Positions 37,813 to 47,559 of a stretch of DNA of 64,000 nucleotides are shown here, one piece after another. The notes under the pieces were generated by a model, which saw nothing but the letters and a program-made list of their open reading frames with translations, did no database searches and was not told the DNA's origin. Origin of the DNA: Cognatazoarcus halotolerans (GTDB lineage Bacteria; Pseudomonadota; Gammaproteobacteria; Burkholderiales; Rhodocyclaceae); contig NZ_WUAF01000005.1 in NCBI RefSeq assembly GCF_009800965.1, forward strand, positions 124,001-188,000, written 5' to 3'. A program made the position numbers and the translations under genes. Position 1 is the first letter of the stretch; each line of letters begins with the position of its first letter.

Positions 37813-38613
37813 TCAGGCCGGGATGCTCGCGGGGAGGTGGCTGCGGATGACCGGCAGGACCTGAGTGAAGATCTTGGGTGTGCCCGCGACGAGGTTTCCG
37901 GTGGTGAGGAAGTCGGATTCGCCGGCAAGATCGGATACCAGTCCGCCTGCCTCGGTGACCAGCAGCGTTCCGGCCGCGATATCCCACGGTGCGAGACCCA
38001 GCTCCCAGAAGGCGTCATACCGTCCGGCGGCGAGATAGGCCAGATCGAGCGCGGCCGAACCGGGACGGCGAATGCCTGCGGTCTTCTGGGTCAACTCGCG
38101 GAACATGCCGATGTAGGCTTCGACGTTGTCCATCTGGCGGAACGGGAAGCCAGTGCCAAGCAACGCCTCGTTGAGACGGGTGCGGCGCGAAACGCGGATG
38201 CGTCGGTCGTTGAGGAAGGCGCCGCGGCCCTTGCTGGCGGTGAACAGCTCGTTTCGGACGACGTCATAGACTACCGCCTGCTCGACGACACCGCCCTTTG
38301 CGAGGGCGATCGAAACCGCGTACTGGGGAAACCCATGAATGAAGTTGGTGGTACCGTCGAGCGGGTCGATGATCCATTGATACTCGCTCTCCGGGCCGGT
38401 TTCGCCGCTCTCTTCTGCTAGAATCCCGTGCCCCGGATAGGCTTCCCGCAGTACCTCGCAGATTGCCGCTTCCGCAGCCCGGTCTACCTCGGTGACAAAA
38501 TCGTTGGGGCTCTTGGTCTCGACCCTGATGAGATCGAGTTCGAGCGACGCCCGGTTGATGATGTTGGCGGCCCGGCGAGCGGCCTTGATGGCGATATTGA
38601 GCGTCGGATGCAT
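37813..38613 (-). CDS. suhB: Inositol monophosphatase family protein SuhB
   Basis: 266 residues from ATG 38613 ([20 protein letters not shown]). Metal-binding motifs: [24 protein letters not shown] and [20 protein letters not shown]. In E. coli SuhB is also a component of the rRNA antitermination complex. Divergent from trmJ, the same arrangement as in enteric bacteria. It ends 49 bases before the mutS start region on the same strand. Confidence 0.95.
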   Translation of the reverse strand: MHPTLNIAIKAARRAANIINRASLELDLIRVETKSPNDFVTEVDRAAEAAICEVLREAYPGHGILAEESGETGPESEYQWIIDPLDGTTNFIHGFPQYAVSIALAKGGVVEQAVVYDVVRNELFTASKGRGAFLNDRRIRVSRRTRLNEALLGTGFPFRQMDNVEAYIGMFRELTQKTAGIRRPGSAALDLAYLAAGRYDAFWELGLAPWDIAAGTLLVTEAGGLVSDLAGESDFLTTGNLVAGTPKIFTQVLPVIRSHLPASIPA

Positions 38614-38632
38614 TGATTTCGATCTCGGATAG

Positions 38633-38653
38633 GGGCAGTACGGACGACTGCCC
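38633..38653. repeat. Perfect inverted repeat between suhB and trmJ
   Basis: GGGCAGT (38633-38639), 7-base spacer, ACTGCCC (38647-38653), in the 69-base divergent region. It could be a regulator site or an RNA hairpin in either leader. No known operator consensus was matched. Confidence 0.5.
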
Positions 38654-38682
38654 GAAGAATACGTAGAACTCGGCATTTTAAT

Positions 38683-39411
38683 ATGAACAAGGCGCCAACG
38701 CTCGACCGAATAAGGATCGTCCTGTCACGCACCAGCCATCCGGGCAATATCGGCGCCGCCGCGCGGGCGATGAAGACCATGGGACTCGGGCAGTTGGTGC
38801 TCGTCGATCCACGACATTTTCCAGATCCGGTGGCCGATGCGCGTGCTTCTGGCGCGGGCGATGTTCTCGAGCGGGCGGTCGTCGTAGGTTCGTTGCGCGA
38901 AGCGCTGTCGGGGACAATCTTTGCGGCAGCGCTGACGGCGCGTCGACGCGAACTCGCGCTCCCCATGGCGACCGCGAGGGATGCTGCGGACGTGGTCGCC
39001 TCGTATGCTCAGCATGGCGACGTGGCGCTGGTTTTCGGCAATGAAACGAGTGGTCTGTCAAACGACGATGTCGCGCTTTGTCAGATGCCGGTCATGATTC
39101 CGACGAATCCTGAATATTCGTCCCTCAATCTCGCAGCGGCTGTGCAGATCCTGTGCTACGAGCTGCGCATGCGGTGTGAATCGGGACAGCGGATCGACGC
39201 TCCGGAGGCACTGCCCGCAAGCTTTGAAGAAGTCGAGCGCTTTCACGAGCATCTCGAGACCGTCATGGCCAGTACGGGTTTCTTCGATCCGCAAAATCCG
39301 AAGCGTCTGCTACAGCGCGTTCGACGACTTTTCGGACGAATCCGACTGGAGAAGGAAGAGGTCGGCATCCTGCGGGGTTTCCTCTCGGCAGTGGAGCAAA
39401 AACCTGATTAA
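38683..39411 (+). CDS. trmJ: tRNA (cytidine/uridine-2'-O-)-methyltransferase TrmJ
   Basis: 242 residues. SPOUT-class enzyme that methylates the ribose of residue 32 in several tRNAs. Motifs: [41 protein letters not shown] and [18 protein letters not shown], the knotted SAM-binding region. No Shine-Dalgarno sequence precedes ATG 38683 (upstream is CGGCATTTTAAT), so the RNA leader may be very short. No other start preserves the N terminus. Confidence 0.95.
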   Translation: MNKAPTLDRIRIVLSRTSHPGNIGAAARAMKTMGLGQLVLVDPRHFPDPVADARASGAGDVLERAVVVGSLREALSGTIFAAALTARRRELALPMATARDAADVVASYAQHGDVALVFGNETSGLSNDDVALCQMPVMIPTNPEYSSLNLAAAVQILCYELRMRCESGQRIDAPEALPASFEEVERFHEHLETVMASTGFFDPQNPKRLLQRVRRLFGRIRLEKEEVGILRGFLSAVEQKPD

Positions 39412-39470
39412 AATAGTCGGAATTGCCTGGTGATGTGGCCCAGGGCAGAGACCGATTCTTCGGAGAAAAG

Positions 39471-40226
39471 ATGTTCGACCGCCTGCGTGAAGACATGGCA
39501 AGTGTTCTCGAGCGTGATCCTGCTGCGCGTTCCTCGCTTGAGGTGTTGACCTGCTACCCCGGGGTGCATGCCCTGCTGATTCATCGACTGGCGCACTGCG
39601 CCTGGCGGAATGGCTTTCACTGGCTTGGCCGGTTTCTGAGCCATCTCGGCCGATTCCTTACCGGTATCGAAATTCATCCCGGAGCAACGATCGGCAGACG
39701 TGTATTCATAGATCATGGAATGGGCGTCGTGATCGGAGAAACCGCCGAAATCGGGGACGACTGCACGATTTATCAGGGCGTAACGCTTGGCGGGACTTCG
39801 CTTTACCGGGGAACCAAACGCCATCCAACGCTTGGGAAAGGGGTGGTCATCGGTGCCGGGGCACAGGTGCTCGGCGGCTTTGAGGTCGGCGATGGCGCCA
39901 AGGTCGGATCGAATGCCGTAGTGGTGAAACCTGTCCCGGCCGGGGCCACTGCGGTGGGAAATCCGGCGAGGATCCTTGAGAGCGGCCGCGATGATGCACG
40001 CCAGCAAAAAGCCGAGCAGATGGGCTTTTCCGCCTACGGTGTTACGCGCGATAACGACGATCCGCTGGCCAAGACCTTGCATGCGCTGCTCGATCATGCC
40101 GTCGATACTGACAACCGCCTTGAAATTCTTGTTAATCGTCTGGAGGCGGCGGGGATCAAGATCGAAGAGATACCTCACGAAGATGCAAAGTTCGATCCGC
40201 AGAAGCTCAGCAAGTTGGTTGATTGA
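39471..40226 (+). CDS. cysE: Serine O-acetyltransferase
   Basis: 251 residues from ATG 39471, with GGAGAAAAG directly upstream. Left-handed beta-helix of hexapeptide repeats: [40 protein letters not shown] and [20 protein letters not shown]. The catalytic His lies in FIDHGMG. It makes O-acetylserine for cysteine synthesis; its place before iscR ties cysteine supply to Fe-S cluster assembly. It has about 70 residues after the helix that are variable in the family. Confidence 0.95.
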   Translation: MFDRLREDMASVLERDPAARSSLEVLTCYPGVHALLIHRLAHCAWRNGFHWLGRFLSHLGRFLTGIEIHPGATIGRRVFIDHGMGVVIGETAEIGDDCTIYQGVTLGGTSLYRGTKRHPTLGKGVVIGAGAQVLGGFEVGDGAKVGSNAVVVKPVPAGATAVGNPARILESGRDDARQQKAEQMGFSAYGVTRDNDDPLAKTLHALLDHAVDTDNRLEILVNRLEAAGIKIEEIPHEDAKFDPQKLSKLVD

Positions 40227-40230
40227 ATAG

Positions 40231-40279
40231 TTGATCGTTTTTGTCGGGTTCTGTATAGTTGAGCGAATTGATAGGGTAT
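40231..40279 (+). promoter_or_regulatory. isc operon promoter with type 1 IscR site
   Basis: TTGATC (40231-40236) and TATAGT (40254-40259) are 17 bases apart, a good sigma-70 promoter. Positions 40255-40279 match the 25-base type 1 IscR consensus at 20 positions, including both outer ATA/TAT ends and the central A/T core. The site covers part of the -10 and the start point, so 2Fe-2S IscR should repress its own operon, as in E. coli. By position, RNA would begin near 40266. Confidence 0.78.
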
Positions 40280-40294
40280 TCGACGGGGGCCCAG

Positions 40295-40777
40295 ATGCGA
40301 TTGACGACCAAGGGACGATTTGCGGTTACCGCGATGATCGATCTTGCAATGCATGCAGGCGATGGTCCGGTGACATTGGCTGGAATCGCTGAACGGCAAC
40401 ACATTTCGCTATCCTATCTGGAGCAGCTCTTCGGAAAGCTGCGCCGGCATGAACTGGTGTCGAGCGTACGTGGGCCGGGGGGCGGATACTGTCTTGCCAA
40501 GCCTCTCCAGGAGGTCACCGTGGCGGACATAATCGTTGCGGTCGACGAACCTCTTGATGCAACCCAATGCGGTGGCAAGCAGAATTGCCATGACAAGCAT
40601 CGTTGCATGACGCACGATCTGTGGACCAATCTCAACAACAAGATGTATGAGTATCTGCACTCCGTGAGTTTGGGCGATCTGGTGAAGCAGCAGGAACAGA
40701 AAAGCGACGAGCACGTGGTGATCGATCGCAGGGGCTCGATGGTGGTGGGCGACGGGCGGCCAGCCGTAACTGCCTGA
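40295..40777 (+). CDS. iscR: Fe-S cluster-responsive regulator IscR
   Basis: 160 residues from ATG 40295 (MRLTTKGRFAVTAMIDLAMH). Rrf2 family winged helix with ISLSYLEQLFGKLRRHELVS and VRGPGGGYCLAKP. The cluster-binding cysteines are in QCGGKQNCHDKHRCMTHDLW. Senses 2Fe-2S status and represses the isc operon. An unusual feature is the absence of a strong ribosome site: GGGGGCCCAG is the only purine-rich stretch. Confidence 0.95.
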   Translation: MRLTTKGRFAVTAMIDLAMHAGDGPVTLAGIAERQHISLSYLEQLFGKLRRHELVSSVRGPGGGYCLAKPLQEVTVADIIVAVDEPLDATQCGGKQNCHDKHRCMTHDLWTNLNNKMYEYLHSVSLGDLVKQQEQKSDEHVVIDRRGSMVVGDGRPAVTA

Positions 40778-40790
40778 CGGAACGGGTTCG

Positions 40791-41939
40791 ATGTTTGCGC
40801 CGGTTTATCTCGACAATAATGCGACCACGCGGCCTGATCCGCTGGTGATCGAGGCCATGCTACCGTTCCTTAATGAGCGGTTCGGCAATGCATCAAGCCG
40901 ACACGAGTATGGGCGACTGTCGCGTCAGGCGATAGACGAGGCACGACAGCGTGTTGCCGAGGCGGTCAACGCGCATCCTACCGAGGTCGTATTTACTGGC
41001 GGCGGATCGGAAGCGAACAATCTCTTCGTCAAGGGGGCCGCGGCGGCAAGGCGGCCGGGATTGGTCGGAATCAGTGCCATCGAGCATCCCTGCGTGCGTG
41101 CGCCTGCCGTGCAGTTGCGTAGGCTGGGTTGGGAGGTCAGGGTGCTGGATGTCGATTCGGAGGGAGTGCTGGACGTGGCATCGTTCGAGCGCTGCGTCGC
41201 TGATCGGCCCGCCTTCGCGTCAGTGATGCTGGCAAACAACGAAAGTGGCGTGATACAGCAGGTGGCTGCGCTTGCGCCGCTGCTCAGGCGAGCGGGGGCG
41301 TGGCTGCACACCGACGCGGTTCAGGCCTTCGGCAAGATTGGCGTTGATTTCAGGGCCCTCGGGGTCAATGCAATGACGCTCTCGTCGCACAAGATTCACG
41401 GTCCGATCGGCGCGGGAGCGCTGATCGTCGACAAGCGGGTGGAACTCGAGCCGCTGATTGCCGGTGGGGGGCAGGAGCGTGGCCTGCGCTCGGGGACGGA
41501 AAACGTGGCCGCCATCGTGGGCTTCGGGCGTGCCTGTGAACTCGCAGTTCAAAGAATGTCGGATGACGCCCGGCGTATTTCGATGTTGCGGACGAGGCTC
41601 GAGGCTGGCCTCGCCGGCTGCGGAGTGAGGTTTTTCTCGGCGGGTGCTGAGCGGCTCCCGGGTACCAGTTTCTTTTCGGTTCCGGGAATCGACGGTGAGA
41701 CTCTTGTCGGCAAGCTTGATCGCGCAGGTTTCGCGGTGGCGAGCGGATCGGCCTGCTCGAGTGCGAATCCGGAACCATCGCGGACGCTCGTCGCAATAGG
41801 TGTCGATGAAAGAACCGCACGCAGTGCGATACGGGTGAGTATCGGACGCGCCAATACCGAACAAGAGGTTGATGACTTTCTGACCGCGTTTGGCCGTATC
41901 GTCGATCAACTGGGAAAGCTTGCGGCCGTATCGGCCTGA
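40791..41939 (+). CDS. Second cysteine desulfurase (NifS/IscS-like)
   Basis: 382 residues. PLP-dependent class V aminotransferase fold. The PLP lysine is K201 in LSSHKIHGP, and the catalytic cysteine is C322 in ASGSACSSANPEPS. N terminus VYLDNNATTRPDP is of the NifS type, with the loop around the active cysteine as in group I desulfurases. It is only moderately similar to the IscS encoded next door. Lying between iscR and iscS, it probably supplies sulfur for Fe-S assembly, or for another acceptor under IscR control. Confidence 0.88.
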   Translation: MFAPVYLDNNATTRPDPLVIEAMLPFLNERFGNASSRHEYGRLSRQAIDEARQRVAEAVNAHPTEVVFTGGGSEANNLFVKGAAAARRPGLVGISAIEHPCVRAPAVQLRRLGWEVRVLDVDSEGVLDVASFERCVADRPAFASVMLANNESGVIQQVAALAPLLRRAGAWLHTDAVQAFGKIGVDFRALGVNAMTLSSHKIHGPIGAGALIVDKRVELEPLIAGGGQERGLRSGTENVAAIVGFGRACELAVQRMSDDARRISMLRTRLEAGLAGCGVRFFSAGAERLPGTSFFSVPGIDGETLVGKLDRAGFAVASGSACSSANPEPSRTLVAIGVDERTARSAIRVSIGRANTEQEVDDFLTAFGRIVDQLGKLAAVSA

Positions 41940-41978
41940 CGATCGAATCGAACGAAGAATTAGCGACGGAGAATGCAG

Positions 41979-43190
41979 ATGTTGAAGTTCCCGATTTATC
42001 TTGACTACTCGGCGACGACTCCGGTCGATCCGCGCGTGGCAGAAAAGATGATCCCCTACCTGTGCGAGCATTTCGGAAACCCCGCCTCGCGCAGCCACGC
42101 GTACGGCTGGGAGGCGGAGAAGGCGGTGGAAGAGGCGCGGGCCGAAGTGGCTGCGCTCGTGAATGCCGACCCGAAGGAAATCATCTGGACTTCGGGGGCA
42201 ACCGAATCGAACAATCTGGCGATCAAGGGTGCAGCCCATTTTTACAAGGGCAAGGGCAAGCACGTGATTACCCTCAAGACCGAGCACAAGGCGGTTCTGG
42301 ACACTGTACGCGAGCTTGAACGGCAGGGTTTCGATGCCACCTACCTTGATGTGAAGGAGGACGGACTGGTCGACCTTGATGCTCTGAAAGCCGCGATTCG
42401 GCCAGATACGGTTGTCGTTTCGATCATGTTTGTGAATAACGAAATTGGCGTGATTCAGCCGATATCCGAGATCGGTGAGATCTGCCGTGAGCGCGGCGTT
42501 GTCTTTCACGTCGACGCAGCCCAGGCAACCGGCAAGGTGGAGATCGATCTGCAGAAGCTGAAAGTTGATTTGATGTCTTTTTCGGCCCACAAGACATATG
42601 GCCCCAAGGGGATTGGTGCACTTTACGTCCGCCGGAAACCGCGTGTGCGGCTCGAGGCGCAGATGCATGGCGGCGGCCACGAACGTGGTCTGCGTTCCGG
42701 AACACTGGCAACTCACCAGATCGTCGGCATGGGGGAGGCCTTCCGTCTTGCGCGTGAAGAAATGGCTGCCGAGAACGAGCGGGTTCGCCAACTGCGGGAC
42801 CGCCTCGCCGACGGCTTCAAGGATATGGAGGCGGTGTATGTGAATGGCGACGTTGAGCGGCGTGTGCCCCACAACCTCAACATTTCCTTCGCCTACGTCG
42901 AGGGCGAGTCCCTGATCATGGCAATCAAGGATGTGGCTGTATCGTCTGGTTCGGCATGTACTTCGGCTTCGCTTGAGCCATCCTATGTGCTGCGCGCCTT
43001 GGGGCGAAATGACGAGCTCGCGCACAGCTCCATCCGTTTCTCGATCGGGCGGTTTACTACCGAGGAAGAAATCGACTACACAATTGATCTGCTGCGCCGG
43101 AAAATCGACAAGCTGCGCGAGCTTTCGCCGCTTTGGGAAATGGTTCAGGAAGGCGTTGATCTGAATACGGTGCAGTGGGCTGCCCACTGA
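41979..43190 (+). CDS. iscS: Cysteine desulfurase IscS
   Basis: 403 residues from ATG 41979; the ATG at 41973 is too close to the GGAG ribosome site, and the chosen start gives [18 protein letters not shown], like E. coli IscS. PLP lysine K205 ([11 protein letters not shown]), catalytic C327 ([14 protein letters not shown]), and the C-terminal tail [20 protein letters not shown] that contacts IscU. It delivers persulfide sulfur to IscU and tRNA thiolation. Confidence 0.97.
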   Translation: MLKFPIYLDYSATTPVDPRVAEKMIPYLCEHFGNPASRSHAYGWEAEKAVEEARAEVAALVNADPKEIIWTSGATESNNLAIKGAAHFYKGKGKHVITLKTEHKAVLDTVRELERQGFDATYLDVKEDGLVDLDALKAAIRPDTVVVSIMFVNNEIGVIQPISEIGEICRERGVVFHVDAAQATGKVEIDLQKLKVDLMSFSAHKTYGPKGIGALYVRRKPRVRLEAQMHGGGHERGLRSGTLATHQIVGMGEAFRLAREEMAAENERVRQLRDRLADGFKDMEAVYVNGDVERRVPHNLNISFAYVEGESLIMAIKDVAVSSGSACTSASLEPSYVLRALGRNDELAHSSIRFSIGRFTTEEEIDYTIDLLRRKIDKLRELSPLWEMVQEGVDLNTVQWAAH

Positions 43191-43209
43191 TTTCGAGCAG
43201 GAGAAGAAA

Positions 43210-43593
43210 ATGGCTTATAGCGAAAAGGTCTTGGACCACTACGAGAATCCCCGCAACGTGGGCGGTTTCGGCAAGGAAGAAGAAGGCGTGGGTACGGGCA
43301 TGGTTGGCGCGCCTGCCTGTGGGGACGTCATGAAGCTGCAGATCAAGGTCGGCAAGGACGGCGTCATCGAAGACGCCAAATTCAAGACCTACGGGTGTGG
43401 TTCCGCCATCGCATCGAGCTCGCTGGTGACCGAATGGGTCAAGGGCAAGACGGTTGACCAGGCCCTGGATATCAAGAATACCCAGATTGCCGAAGAGCTT
43501 GCGCTTCCGCCGGTGAAGATCCATTGCTCCATCCTTGCGGAAGACGCGATCAAGGCGGCAGTAGCCGACTACAAGAAGAAGCACACGGATTAA
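43210..43593 (+). CDS. iscU: Fe-S cluster scaffold IscU
   Basis: 127 residues. The three cluster cysteines are in [23 protein letters not shown] and KIHCSIL. The LPPVK motif recognised by HscA is directly before the third cysteine. AGGAGAAGAAA lies just before the ATG. It assembles the 2Fe-2S cluster with sulfur from IscS. Confidence 0.98.
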   Translation: MAYSEKVLDHYENPRNVGGFGKEEEGVGTGMVGAPACGDVMKLQIKVGKDGVIEDAKFKTYGCGSAIASSSLVTEWVKGKTVDQALDIKNTQIAEELALPPVKIHCSILAEDAIKAAVADYKKKHTD

Positions 43594-43604
43594 AGGATAG
43601 GACG

Positions 43605-43928
43605 ATGGCTGTCACTCTCAGCGAGCGTGCTGCAAAGCACGTGTCGAATTTCATCAGCAAGCGCGGCAAGGGCGTGGGCATCCGCCTTGGCGTAAGGACC
43701 TCGGGATGCTCCGGCATGGCCTACAAGCTCGAGTTTGCAGACGAAGCACTGGACGAGGATCTGGTGTTCGAGAGTCATGGCGTGAAGGTGCTCGTCGACC
43801 CCAAGAGTCTGCCTTACCTTGATGGTACCGAGCTCGATTTCGTGCGCGAAGGTTTGAACGAGGGTTTCCAGTTCAACAACCCGAACGTGAAGGATGCTTG
43901 CGGCTGCGGCGAAAGCTTCAACGTCTGA
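43605..43928 (+). CDS. iscA: Iron-sulfur carrier IscA
   Basis: 107 residues from ATG 43605, twelve bases after iscU. A-type carrier with cysteines in [10 protein letters not shown] and DACGCGESF, the expected set of three. Transfers clusters to target proteins. AAGGATAGG upstream supports the start. Confidence 0.97.
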   Translation: MAVTLSERAAKHVSNFISKRGKGVGIRLGVRTSGCSGMAYKLEFADEALDEDLVFESHGVKVLVDPKSLPYLDGTELDFVREGLNEGFQFNNPNVKDACGCGESFNV

Positions 43929-43956
43929 GAATGGTTCGTTCGGACCGGAGACGGGC

Positions 43957-44490
43957 ATGCCGGTAGATCTTCAGCACGATTTCTTCACGTTGTTCGGTCT
44001 CGAGACGGGCTATTCGATCGATCAGGCGCGGCTCGAGCACGCGTATCTCGAGTTGCAGTCCGAGGTGCACCCGGATCGCTTCGCGCATCTGTCTGACGCC
44101 GAAAAGCGCCTGTCGATGCAATGGGCGACCCGGGTGAATGAGGCGTATCGTACGCTCCGCAAGCCGCTGACGCGTGCTCAATACCTTCTGGAACTGCGTG
44201 GTGTCGATGCTGGCCTCGAGACGAACACCGCCATGTCGCCCGCTTTCCTGATGGAGCAGATGGAATGGCGCGAGGCGGTCGAAGAGGCGCGTGATGCCAG
44301 CGACGCAGATGCGCTCGATGATCTCTTGCGGCGCTTGCGAATACAGACGTCGGAGATTCATGGTGTTCTCGCAGGGCAACTCTCCGACGGTGGCGATCTG
44401 CAGGCGGCTGCAGAGACAGTGCGCAGGCTCATGTTCATCGGAAAGCTTGAAAACGAAATAGACGATGCCCTCGAGGCACTGGACCCCTGA
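43957..44490 (+). CDS. hscB: Fe-S assembly co-chaperone HscB
   Basis: 177 residues from ATG 43957. J-domain protein: [20 protein letters not shown] and the essential HPD in [10 protein letters not shown], then [20 protein letters not shown]. The C-terminal three-helix part binds IscU. It stimulates HscA ATPase. Its stop overlaps the hscA start by one base (TGATG). Confidence 0.97.
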   Translation: MPVDLQHDFFTLFGLETGYSIDQARLEHAYLELQSEVHPDRFAHLSDAEKRLSMQWATRVNEAYRTLRKPLTRAQYLLELRGVDAGLETNTAMSPAFLMEQMEWREAVEEARDASDADALDDLLRRLRIQTSEIHGVLAGQLSDGGDLQAAAETVRRLMFIGKLENEIDDALEALDP

Positions 44491-46355
44491 TGGCTCTGCT
44501 TCAAATCTCGGAACCCGGGATGTCGACCCAACCTCACCAGCATCGCCTGGCAGTGGGCATCGACCTCGGTACCACCAATTCTCTGGTTGCGACCGTCCGC
44601 AACAGCATTGCGGTCTGCCTGAATGACGAAACCGGCTCGGCGATGCTTCCGTCGGTGGTTCGCTATCTTGCCGATGGCAGTGTCGAGATCGGCTCTCGGG
44701 CGCAGGCCGCACAGACCCGCGATCCGCGCAATACGATTGTCTCGGTGAAGCGTTTCATGGGGCGGGGCGTGGGAGATGTGGCTCACGTCGAGTCGATGCC
44801 CTACGATTTCGTCGATGCGCCAGGCATGGTACGACTGCGAACGGTGCAGGGCACAAAGAGCCCGGTGGAGATCTCGGCAGAGATCCTGCGCGCACTGCGT
44901 TTGCGAGCAGATGCCAGTCTGGGTGGCGCGCTGACCGGGGCTGTGATTACGGTTCCGGCATATTTTGACGATGCCCAGCGTCAGGCCACCAAGGACGCTG
45001 CCGAACTGGCCGGGCTCAACGTTCTGCGCCTGCTCAACGAACCGACTGCAGCGGCGATTGCCTACGGTCTGGAAAACGCTTCCGAAGGTGTTTATGCGGT
45101 TTACGATCTCGGCGGCGGAACTTTCGATATTTCCATTCTGAAGCTCACCCGTGGTGTTTTCGAGGTGCTTTCAACCAGCGGGGATGCGGCACTCGGCGGC
45201 GACGATTTCGATCAGCGTCTGTATTGCTGGGTGATCGATCGTGCTCACATCGCACCGCCGTGTGATGAGGACGTAAGGCGGTTGCTGATGAAAGCCCGTG
45301 AGGCAAAAGAGGTCCTCTCGCGCTATGATGAGGCCCCCATCGTGGCGAAGCTTTCAAGTGGCGAGCAGGTCGATCTCACGATAAGCCGGGCGGAGTTTGA
45401 TCAGATTACCCGGCCACTTGTCTCCAAGACGCTGGCACCAGTACGCAAGGCGCTGCGCGATGCCGAGCTGAAACCCGAGGACATAAAGGGCGTCGTGATG
45501 GTTGGCGGTGCAACCCGCATGCCGCAAGTACAGCGGGCGGTGGGCGAATATTTCGGCCAGGAACCGCTGACCAATCTCGACCCCGACAAGGTGGTGGCAC
45601 TGGGCGCCGCGATGCAGGCCAACGTGCTCGCAGGGAACCGGTCCGCGGACGACTGGCTTCTCCTCGACGTCATTCCGCTGTCTCTTGGCCTGGAGACCAT
45701 GGGAGGGCTTGTCGAAAAGGTCATTCTGCGCAATTCCACGATACCGGTCGCGCGTGGGCAGGAGTTCACCACTTTCAAGGATGGCCAGACCGCCATGGCC
45801 TTTCACGTGTTGCAGGGCGAGCGGGAACTGGTCAGCGACTGCCGTTCGCTGGCGCGCTTCGAGTTGCGCGGAATCCCGCCGATGGTGGCGGGTGCCGCGC
45901 GAATCCGCGTGACCTTCCAGGTCGATGCGGATGGCTTGCTGTCGGTCTCTGCGCGAGAGCTTTCTTCGGGCGTGGAGGCCAGTGTCATCGTCAAGCCCTC
46001 TTATGGCTTGAGTGACCAGGAGGTCGCAGAAATGCTCAAGTCGGGTTTCGAGCATGCTTCGGACGATATGAAACGCCGGGCGTTGCGCGAGCAGCAGGTC
46101 GAAGCGGAACGTCTTCTGGAAGCCACGGAGCAAGCGCTCGCTGCCGATGGTGAGTTGCTTGATCACGCGGCGACGGGACGGATCGAGCGTGCGGTAACTG
46201 AACTTGCGCGGCTCGTGAAAGACGGCTCGCTCGATGAGTTGAAGCAGGCAGTCGGTTCACTCTCGCGCGCCACCGAAGATTTCGCTGCGGCGCGAATGAA
46301 CAAGGGAATTCGTTCGGCGCTGGCCGGACAGAAAATCGATCAGCTTGAGGTTTGA
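44490..46355 (+). CDS. hscA: Fe-S assembly chaperone HscA
   Basis: 621 residues, Hsp70 class. ATPase motifs: [32 protein letters not shown] and [14 protein letters not shown]. The substrate-binding domain includes [14 protein letters not shown] and [20 protein letters not shown]. It acts on the LPPVK motif of IscU with HscB. Start at ATG 44490 overlaps hscB. Confidence 0.97.
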   Translation: MALLQISEPGMSTQPHQHRLAVGIDLGTTNSLVATVRNSIAVCLNDETGSAMLPSVVRYLADGSVEIGSRAQAAQTRDPRNTIVSVKRFMGRGVGDVAHVESMPYDFVDAPGMVRLRTVQGTKSPVEISAEILRALRLRADASLGGALTGAVITVPAYFDDAQRQATKDAAELAGLNVLRLLNEPTAAAIAYGLENASEGVYAVYDLGGGTFDISILKLTRGVFEVLSTSGDAALGGDDFDQRLYCWVIDRAHIAPPCDEDVRRLLMKAREAKEVLSRYDEAPIVAKLSSGEQVDLTISRAEFDQITRPLVSKTLAPVRKALRDAELKPEDIKGVVMVGGATRMPQVQRAVGEYFGQEPLTNLDPDKVVALGAAMQANVLAGNRSADDWLLLDVIPLSLGLETMGGLVEKVILRNSTIPVARGQEFTTFKDGQTAMAFHVLQGERELVSDCRSLARFELRGIPPMVAGAARIRVTFQVDADGLLSVSARELSSGVEASVIVKPSYGLSDQEVAEMLKSGFEHASDDMKRRALREQQVEAERLLEATEQALAADGELLDHAATGRIERAVTELARLVKDGSLDELKQAVGSLSRATEDFAAARMNKGIRSALAGQKIDQLEV

Positions 46356-46361
46356 GTGCGG

Positions 46362-46703
46362 ATGACGCAGATTATCGTATTACCACATGAAGAACTATGT
46401 CCGGAAGGTGCCTTGTTCGAGGCCCAGCCCGGAACATCGATCTGCGACAGCCTTCTTGCTAACGGAATCGACATTGAGCATGCGTGTGAAAAATCCTGCG
46501 CCTGCACGACTTGTCACGTGATTGTGCGGGAGGGGTTCGATTCGCTCGGTGAGGCAGACGAACTGGAAGAGGACCTGCTCGACAAGGCCTGGGGATTGGA
46601 ACCGTACTCGAGGCTATCCTGCCAGGCTAAGGTTTCCGGTGTTCCGTTGGTCGTCGAAATACCTAAGTACACAATCAACATGGTCAGCGAGGGCAAGCAT
46701 TGA
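46362..46703 (+). CDS. fdx: ISC-type 2Fe-2S ferredoxin
   Basis: 113 residues from ATG 46362; a GTG six bases earlier, directly after hscA, is also possible. Adrenodoxin-type cysteine set: HACEKSCACTTCHVIV (C-x5-C-x2-C) and RLSCQAKV. It provides electrons for cluster assembly. It overlaps iscX by one base (TGATG). Confidence 0.95.
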   Translation: MTQIIVLPHEELCPEGALFEAQPGTSICDSLLANGIDIEHACEKSCACTTCHVIVREGFDSLGEADELEEDLLDKAWGLEPYSRLSCQAKVSGVPLVVEIPKYTINMVSEGKH

Positions 46704-46897
46704 TGAAATGGACAGAAGTGCAGGAAATCGCCATTCAGCTTGCCGATGCGCATCCGGATGTCGATCCGATGCGGGTGAATTTTGTCGATCTGATGAACTG
46801 GGTAATGGCGTTGCCCGAGTTCGATGATGACCCGGCACGGTGTGGTGAGCGGATTCTGGAGGGAATCCAGCAGGCCTGGATTGATGAGAGCGAATAA
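46703..46897 (+). CDS. iscX: Fe-S assembly protein IscX
   Basis: 64 residues, MKWTEVQEIAIQLADAHPDV at the start, acidic, with FVDLMNWVMALPEFDDDP typical of IscX. It binds IscS and iron and modulates sulfur delivery. Last gene of the isc operon. The 55 bases that follow before the convergent response regulator hold no clear terminator. Confidence 0.95.
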   Translation: MKWTEVQEIAIQLADAHPDVDPMRVNFVDLMNWVMALPEFDDDPARCGERILEGIQQAWIDESE

Positions 46898-46952
46898 TGC
46901 GCCATGCGCCCGACAGGCTTGAGTCCGGCGCCGGAACCTGATCGACTATGCG

Positions 46953-47405
46953 TCAGCTCCCGGATGTGGGCTCGGCAGGTTCGTTGAGCGACAGCCAGTA
47001 CAGTCCAAGCTGACCTACCGCATGGATGAATCGCTCGAAATCAACAGGTTTGCGGATATAGCTGTTGGCCCCGAGTCGGTACGCCTCGCTGATATCCTGG
47101 TGCTCTTTCGATGTGGTCAGCACAACCACGGGGAGCAGTGCAGTCTTCTCTGAGGCACGGATCCTGCGGAGTACCTCCAGTCCATCAATTCTGGGAAGTT
47201 TCAGGTCAAGCAGGATCACGGCGGGCATCGAAGCGGGGTCCCGGTCAGCGAATCCACCCGTGCAGAACAGGTAATCCAGGGCTTCGACACCGTCTCGCGC
47301 CACGACTACTGGATTAGTGATCTTGTTCTTGCTGAAAGCCCTCAGGGTGAGGGCTTCGTCGTCGGGATTGTCCTCGACCAACAAGATCGGCCGTTCGTGA
47401 GGCAT
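46953..47405 (-). CDS. Single-domain response regulator (Rcp1-like)
   Basis: 150 residues, one receiver domain only. Acidic pocket VEDNPDDEAL, phosphoacceptor Asp in ILLDLKLPRIDG (about residue 67), Thr in VVLTTSKEHQD and Lys in YIRKPVDFERF. The insert LFCTGGFADRDPASMP is typical of Rcp1-type regulators that pair with phytochrome-like or hybrid kinases. No kinase is nearby. It ends 55 bases from the convergent iscX gene. Confidence 0.88.
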   Translation of the reverse strand: MPHERPILLVEDNPDDEALTLRAFSKNKITNPVVVARDGVEALDYLFCTGGFADRDPASMPAVILLDLKLPRIDGLEVLRRIRASEKTALLPVVVLTTSKEHQDISEAYRLGANSYIRKPVDFERFIHAVGQLGLYWLSLNEPAEPTSGS

Positions 47406-47559
47406 TTAGGGTCTCCATCTTCGCGGCACCCACCGTGTCGCGTTGCTATCACGCCGACCAGTCCGCTACCGATCGCGCCAATAGAACATTAGCGGTAATT
47501 TTCTCACGGGCTTGAATGCGTCAACGGGTACTTCCGCACACAGGCGGCCGAACACTGCA

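Noticed and set aside
41220-43187. A 655-codon minus-strand open frame across the two cysteine desulfurases.
   Set aside because: It is the shadow of two strongly supported genes and has no recognisable domain.
46924-46935. Perfect palindrome TCCGGCGCCGGA between iscX and the response regulator.
   Set aside because: Short, with no loop and no T run; palindromes of this kind are expected in GC-rich DNA, so it was not called a terminator.
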